From positions 1-64,000 of the forward strand of contig CAYXLI010000014.1 of NCBI GenBank assembly GCA_964464925.1: a stretch of 64,000 nt of DNA. The letters run 5' to 3'. The notes under the pieces are model-generated. The model searched no databases and had not been told where the DNA came from. It was given only the letters and a program-made list of their open reading frames with translations. The stretch comes from CAYXLI01 sp964464925. Lineage in GTDB: Bacteria; Acidobacteriota; Terriglobia; Bryobacterales; Bryobacteraceae. A program made the translations under genes and the position numbers. This document shows positions 61,833-64,000 of this stretch, in pieces. Position 1 is the stretch's first letter, and each line of letters begins with the position of its first letter.

Positions 61833-63344
61833 TCAGGCTGGCCGACGTGTTTGAGCACGCTTCCTGATCGCAGTCGCGATCAGGTCTCTGGCTCCGCAGA
61901 GAGACGGGCGAATTTGTCCCAGGCCCGCCGCCGGGGAGCACCGATCCGCATAGAGGCAGCCGGCTAGTTTCCTCTCAACAAGGACAGGGAGCAAAACGAA
62001 CCCACCTGGGTTGAACTGCTGGACAACCAATGTTCCGTCGTCAAAACGATCCTCTAACGGGAAAGCCGCCACAGGAAAGTCAAAGGCCGAGAGCAACTCG
62101 TCGGCTCGGACGCCTGCGCCCAACCTGCCTCGAATCCGGCTTGAGTCGCCTGTCACGAAGCCGAACACTGCGCCGTCGAAACCCGCGCAGCAAAGCGCTT
62201 CCAGCAACTCTTGAATCAGCGCCGTCAATTCGAATTCTCCCACCGTCACGGAACGCTTAGCCGCGTGAAGCACCCGGTCAAGAACCTCACCGTTCAGTGT
62301 CGGCTCATGGAGGCTGGTATGCGCCAGGGCCTCGCGCGCTTTCGCCACCTGACTCTCCAGGCGCAATTCATCGATTGGGATGTGCAATCCGGAGAACGTC
62401 TGCCTGGTCTCTTCCACCGTCGTATCCACGATGTTGCGGAGATCCCGCACCGGTAAGATTGCCGTTTGACCGTTCTCATTCAATACCGACCTAAGGTGCA
62501 CCTGATCGAATCGAGCGCCGTCGCGATAGAGAGACCGGGTAAGGCCATGTCCGTAGTTTGCGATCGAAACGAGAGAACGGTCGGCAGGCCCCGCTGCCTG
62601 TTCTGGTCCGCCCAGACACATCCGTACCTTGCGCGGCATGTTCCAGGCCTCGGCCACTACGCGTCCGAGATCGTCCCAGCCGAAGTCCAGCACACGCATC
62701 GCTGCCGCACGATCGCTGATCTGCTCTTCATGCATGGTGAGGAGAATGCGCGAATACTCCGCGGGCTGGTAACAGGCAATGAGCACTTCACCGAGATTGC
62801 GGAACAGTCCGCAGATATAGGCTTCGTCCGGGCGCGCATAACCGATGGAAGCAGCAACCTGTTTTCCGTGCGCGGCCGTGAGGGCAGAGAGCAAAACCAA
62901 CTCCCTCACTGCAGGCGACCGGGAAACGAAGTGTTCTATATAGCGAACCGCACCTACCAGATTCCTTACCGCCTCCCAGCCGAGAAGCGTAATCGCATGC
63001 CGGACACTGAGAATCGATCGGCCGGAGTGGTTGTACATCGCGGAATTTGCGATCCGAAGGATGTGAGAAGTGAGGCCGAGGTCCCTTAGGACGAGACGTG
63101 ATAGCTGCGACGAACAACTATCCGGATCGAGCGTGTGGGTCAATACCTCACAGGCGTGAGCATGGAATGGAGGAACCCCATCTTCGCGGAGGATCGCTTT
63201 TGCGCAGATCTCCACCTTCTCTTTCCGGGTCAGCCGGGCGACGGCGTCAGATTGGAATGCGACAGCGATAACCGGGGTGCCTAGAGCTACTCTTCGACCA
63301 GGCAGAGCAGAAGTATGAGGCTGCCGGAATGCTAACCTGATCAA
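61833..63344 (-). CDS. HDOD-domain signalling protein
   Basis: A 503-residue protein. Residues about 55-260 are an HDOD domain (FHAHACEVLTH, LVLRDLGLTSHILRIANSAM, ISVRHAITLLGWEAVRN-type repeats, YICGLFRNLGEVLIACY), a fold related to HD phosphohydrolases but usually without metal residues and used as a regulatory scaffold. The C-terminal 170 residues look like a GAF-type domain (ELLEALCCAGFDGAVFGFV, LLPVLVERKLAGCLYADR). Such proteins often modulate motility or second-messenger output, which is family knowledge, not seen here. It is divergent from a methyltransferase gene with starts about five bases apart. Confidence 0.8.
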   Translation of the reverse strand: MIRLAFRQPHTSALPGRRVALGTPVIAVAFQSDAVARLTRKEKVEICAKAILREDGVPPFHAHACEVLTHTLDPDSCSSQLSRLVLRDLGLTSHILRIANSAMYNHSGRSILSVRHAITLLGWEAVRNLVGAVRYIEHFVSRSPAVRELVLLSALTAAHGKQVAASIGYARPDEAYICGLFRNLGEVLIACYQPAEYSRILLTMHEEQISDRAAAMRVLDFGWDDLGRVVAEAWNMPRKVRMCLGGPEQAAGPADRSLVSIANYGHGLTRSLYRDGARFDQVHLRSVLNENGQTAILPVRDLRNIVDTTVEETRQTFSGLHIPIDELRLESQVAKAREALAHTSLHEPTLNGEVLDRVLHAAKRSVTVGEFELTALIQELLEALCCAGFDGAVFGFVTGDSSRIRGRLGAGVRADELLSAFDFPVAAFPLEDRFDDGTLVVQQFNPGGFVLLPVLVERKLAGCLYADRCSPAAGLGQIRPSLCGARDLIATAIRKRAQTRRPA

Positions 63345-63348
63345 CAGT

Positions 63349-64000
63349 GACCCTGGAAGAGCAACTGAAGAAGATGCGGCAGGACTGGGACTCGCGGGCC
63401 CGCGAGAATGCTCGGTACTACGTCGCGACGGGCAAGGAGCAGTGGACGGACGATGAGTTCTTCGAGTCCGGACGCCGCGCTGTCAGCGAGCAGATTCTCA
63501 ACGACATGGAGAACATCTGCCAGGGGAAGCCGCCAAGTGAAATGGTGGTGCTCGAGATCGGCTGCGGAGCGGGAAGAATTACCCGCGCCTTATCCGAAGT
63601 CTTCGGCGAAGTACATGCCGTGGACGTCAGCGGTGAGATGGTGGAACTGGCGAAACGAGCGCTGGCCGGCCGGCCGAACGCGTTTGTTTACCAGAACAAC
63701 GGAAAAGATCTCGGTGTAATTCCCCCGCGGGTTTATGACTTTGCTTTCTCGATGATTGTTTTCCAGCATATCCCGAGCCGGGAAGTAATCTATAGCTACG
63801 TAAGCGAAGTGCACAGGCTCTTACGCCCCGGCGGCCTGTTTAAATTCCAGGTACAGGGTTCATCTGACATCAGTTCCACCCCGGATGACACCTGGCTGGG
63901 CGTGCCTTTTTCAGACGAAGATGCTGTGAAGATGGCTGAGGCGTGCGGCTTTGAGCCCCGCTACAGGCACGGCGCCGGAGATCAATATTTCTGGCTCTGG
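63349..64000 (+). CDS. SAM-dependent methyltransferase, partial (runs off right edge)
   Basis: A frame from GTG at 63349 (ATG at 63376 is an alternative) stays open to the window end, giving 217 codons. Residues about 65-175 are a class I methyltransferase: VVLEIGCGAGRITRAL as motif I, VHAVDVSGEMVELA, then FSMIVFQHIPS and LLRPGGLFKFQVQG. N-terminal sequence (WDSRARENARYYVATGK) is typical of small-molecule or glycan methyltransferases. The substrate is unknown and the C-terminus is not visible. Confidence 0.8.

Overview
The window reads as a chromosomal segment of an acidobacterium close to the Solibacter/Bryobacter group (class Terriglobia, formerly Acidobacteriia). Evidence is lineage-typical protein families: two very large TonB-dependent receptors with an N-terminal carboxypeptidase-regulatory-like domain, a secreted protein ending in the Solibacter-type C-terminal domain (TIGR03437-like), an orphan duplicated MacB/FtsX permease of the acidobacterial ADOP type, PEP-CTERM proteins and a bacillithiol gene (bshA). 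The assignment is by family recognition only; no database search was run.

Left third (1-24 kb), accessory and cell-surface genes: a partial gene at the edge with an attenuator-like leader; TonB receptor 1; a cytoplasmic fusion of an alkaline-phosphatase-superfamily domain, TPRs and a sulfotransferase-like domain; a beta-helix/PEP-CTERM operon; a likely carbohydrate-uptake locus in which TonB receptor 2 is followed directly by one Tat-exported glycosidase-like protein and faces a second; a decayed repeat region; psiE; a PAS fragment; an operon of histidine kinase, beta-propeller lipoprotein and bshA; a secreted beta-propeller protein with a methyltransferase-like protein; then a FecR-domain protein and small secreted proteins, including a 51-residue protein with 12 cysteines.

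Middle (24-40 kb): a P1B-type metal ATPase, a PEP-CTERM protein, the ADOP permease, dnaE-accA, a sigma-54 activator with FHA and GAF domains, a probable 6S RNA, an HlyD adaptor with its ABC ATPase but no adjacent permease, and purD, whose stop codon lies inside a tRNA-Arg gene.

Right third (40-64 kb) is the replication-origin neighbourhood: mnmG-rsmG-parA-parB with two parS-like sites in the end of rsmG, and dnaA-dnaN-gyrB on the other strand with DnaA boxes in two gaps. Between parB and alr lies a ten-kilobase surface-polysaccharide cluster: a Wzt-type ABC ATPase with a C-terminal extension, a methyltransferase carrying a long coiled coil, and six glycosyltransferase genes. The Wzt/methyltransferase pair resembles the Wzt-WbdD chain-terminating ruler of E. 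coli O8/O9a and is the most interesting functional idea here. The right end holds tRNA-Gly, an HDOD-domain protein and a partial methyltransferase.
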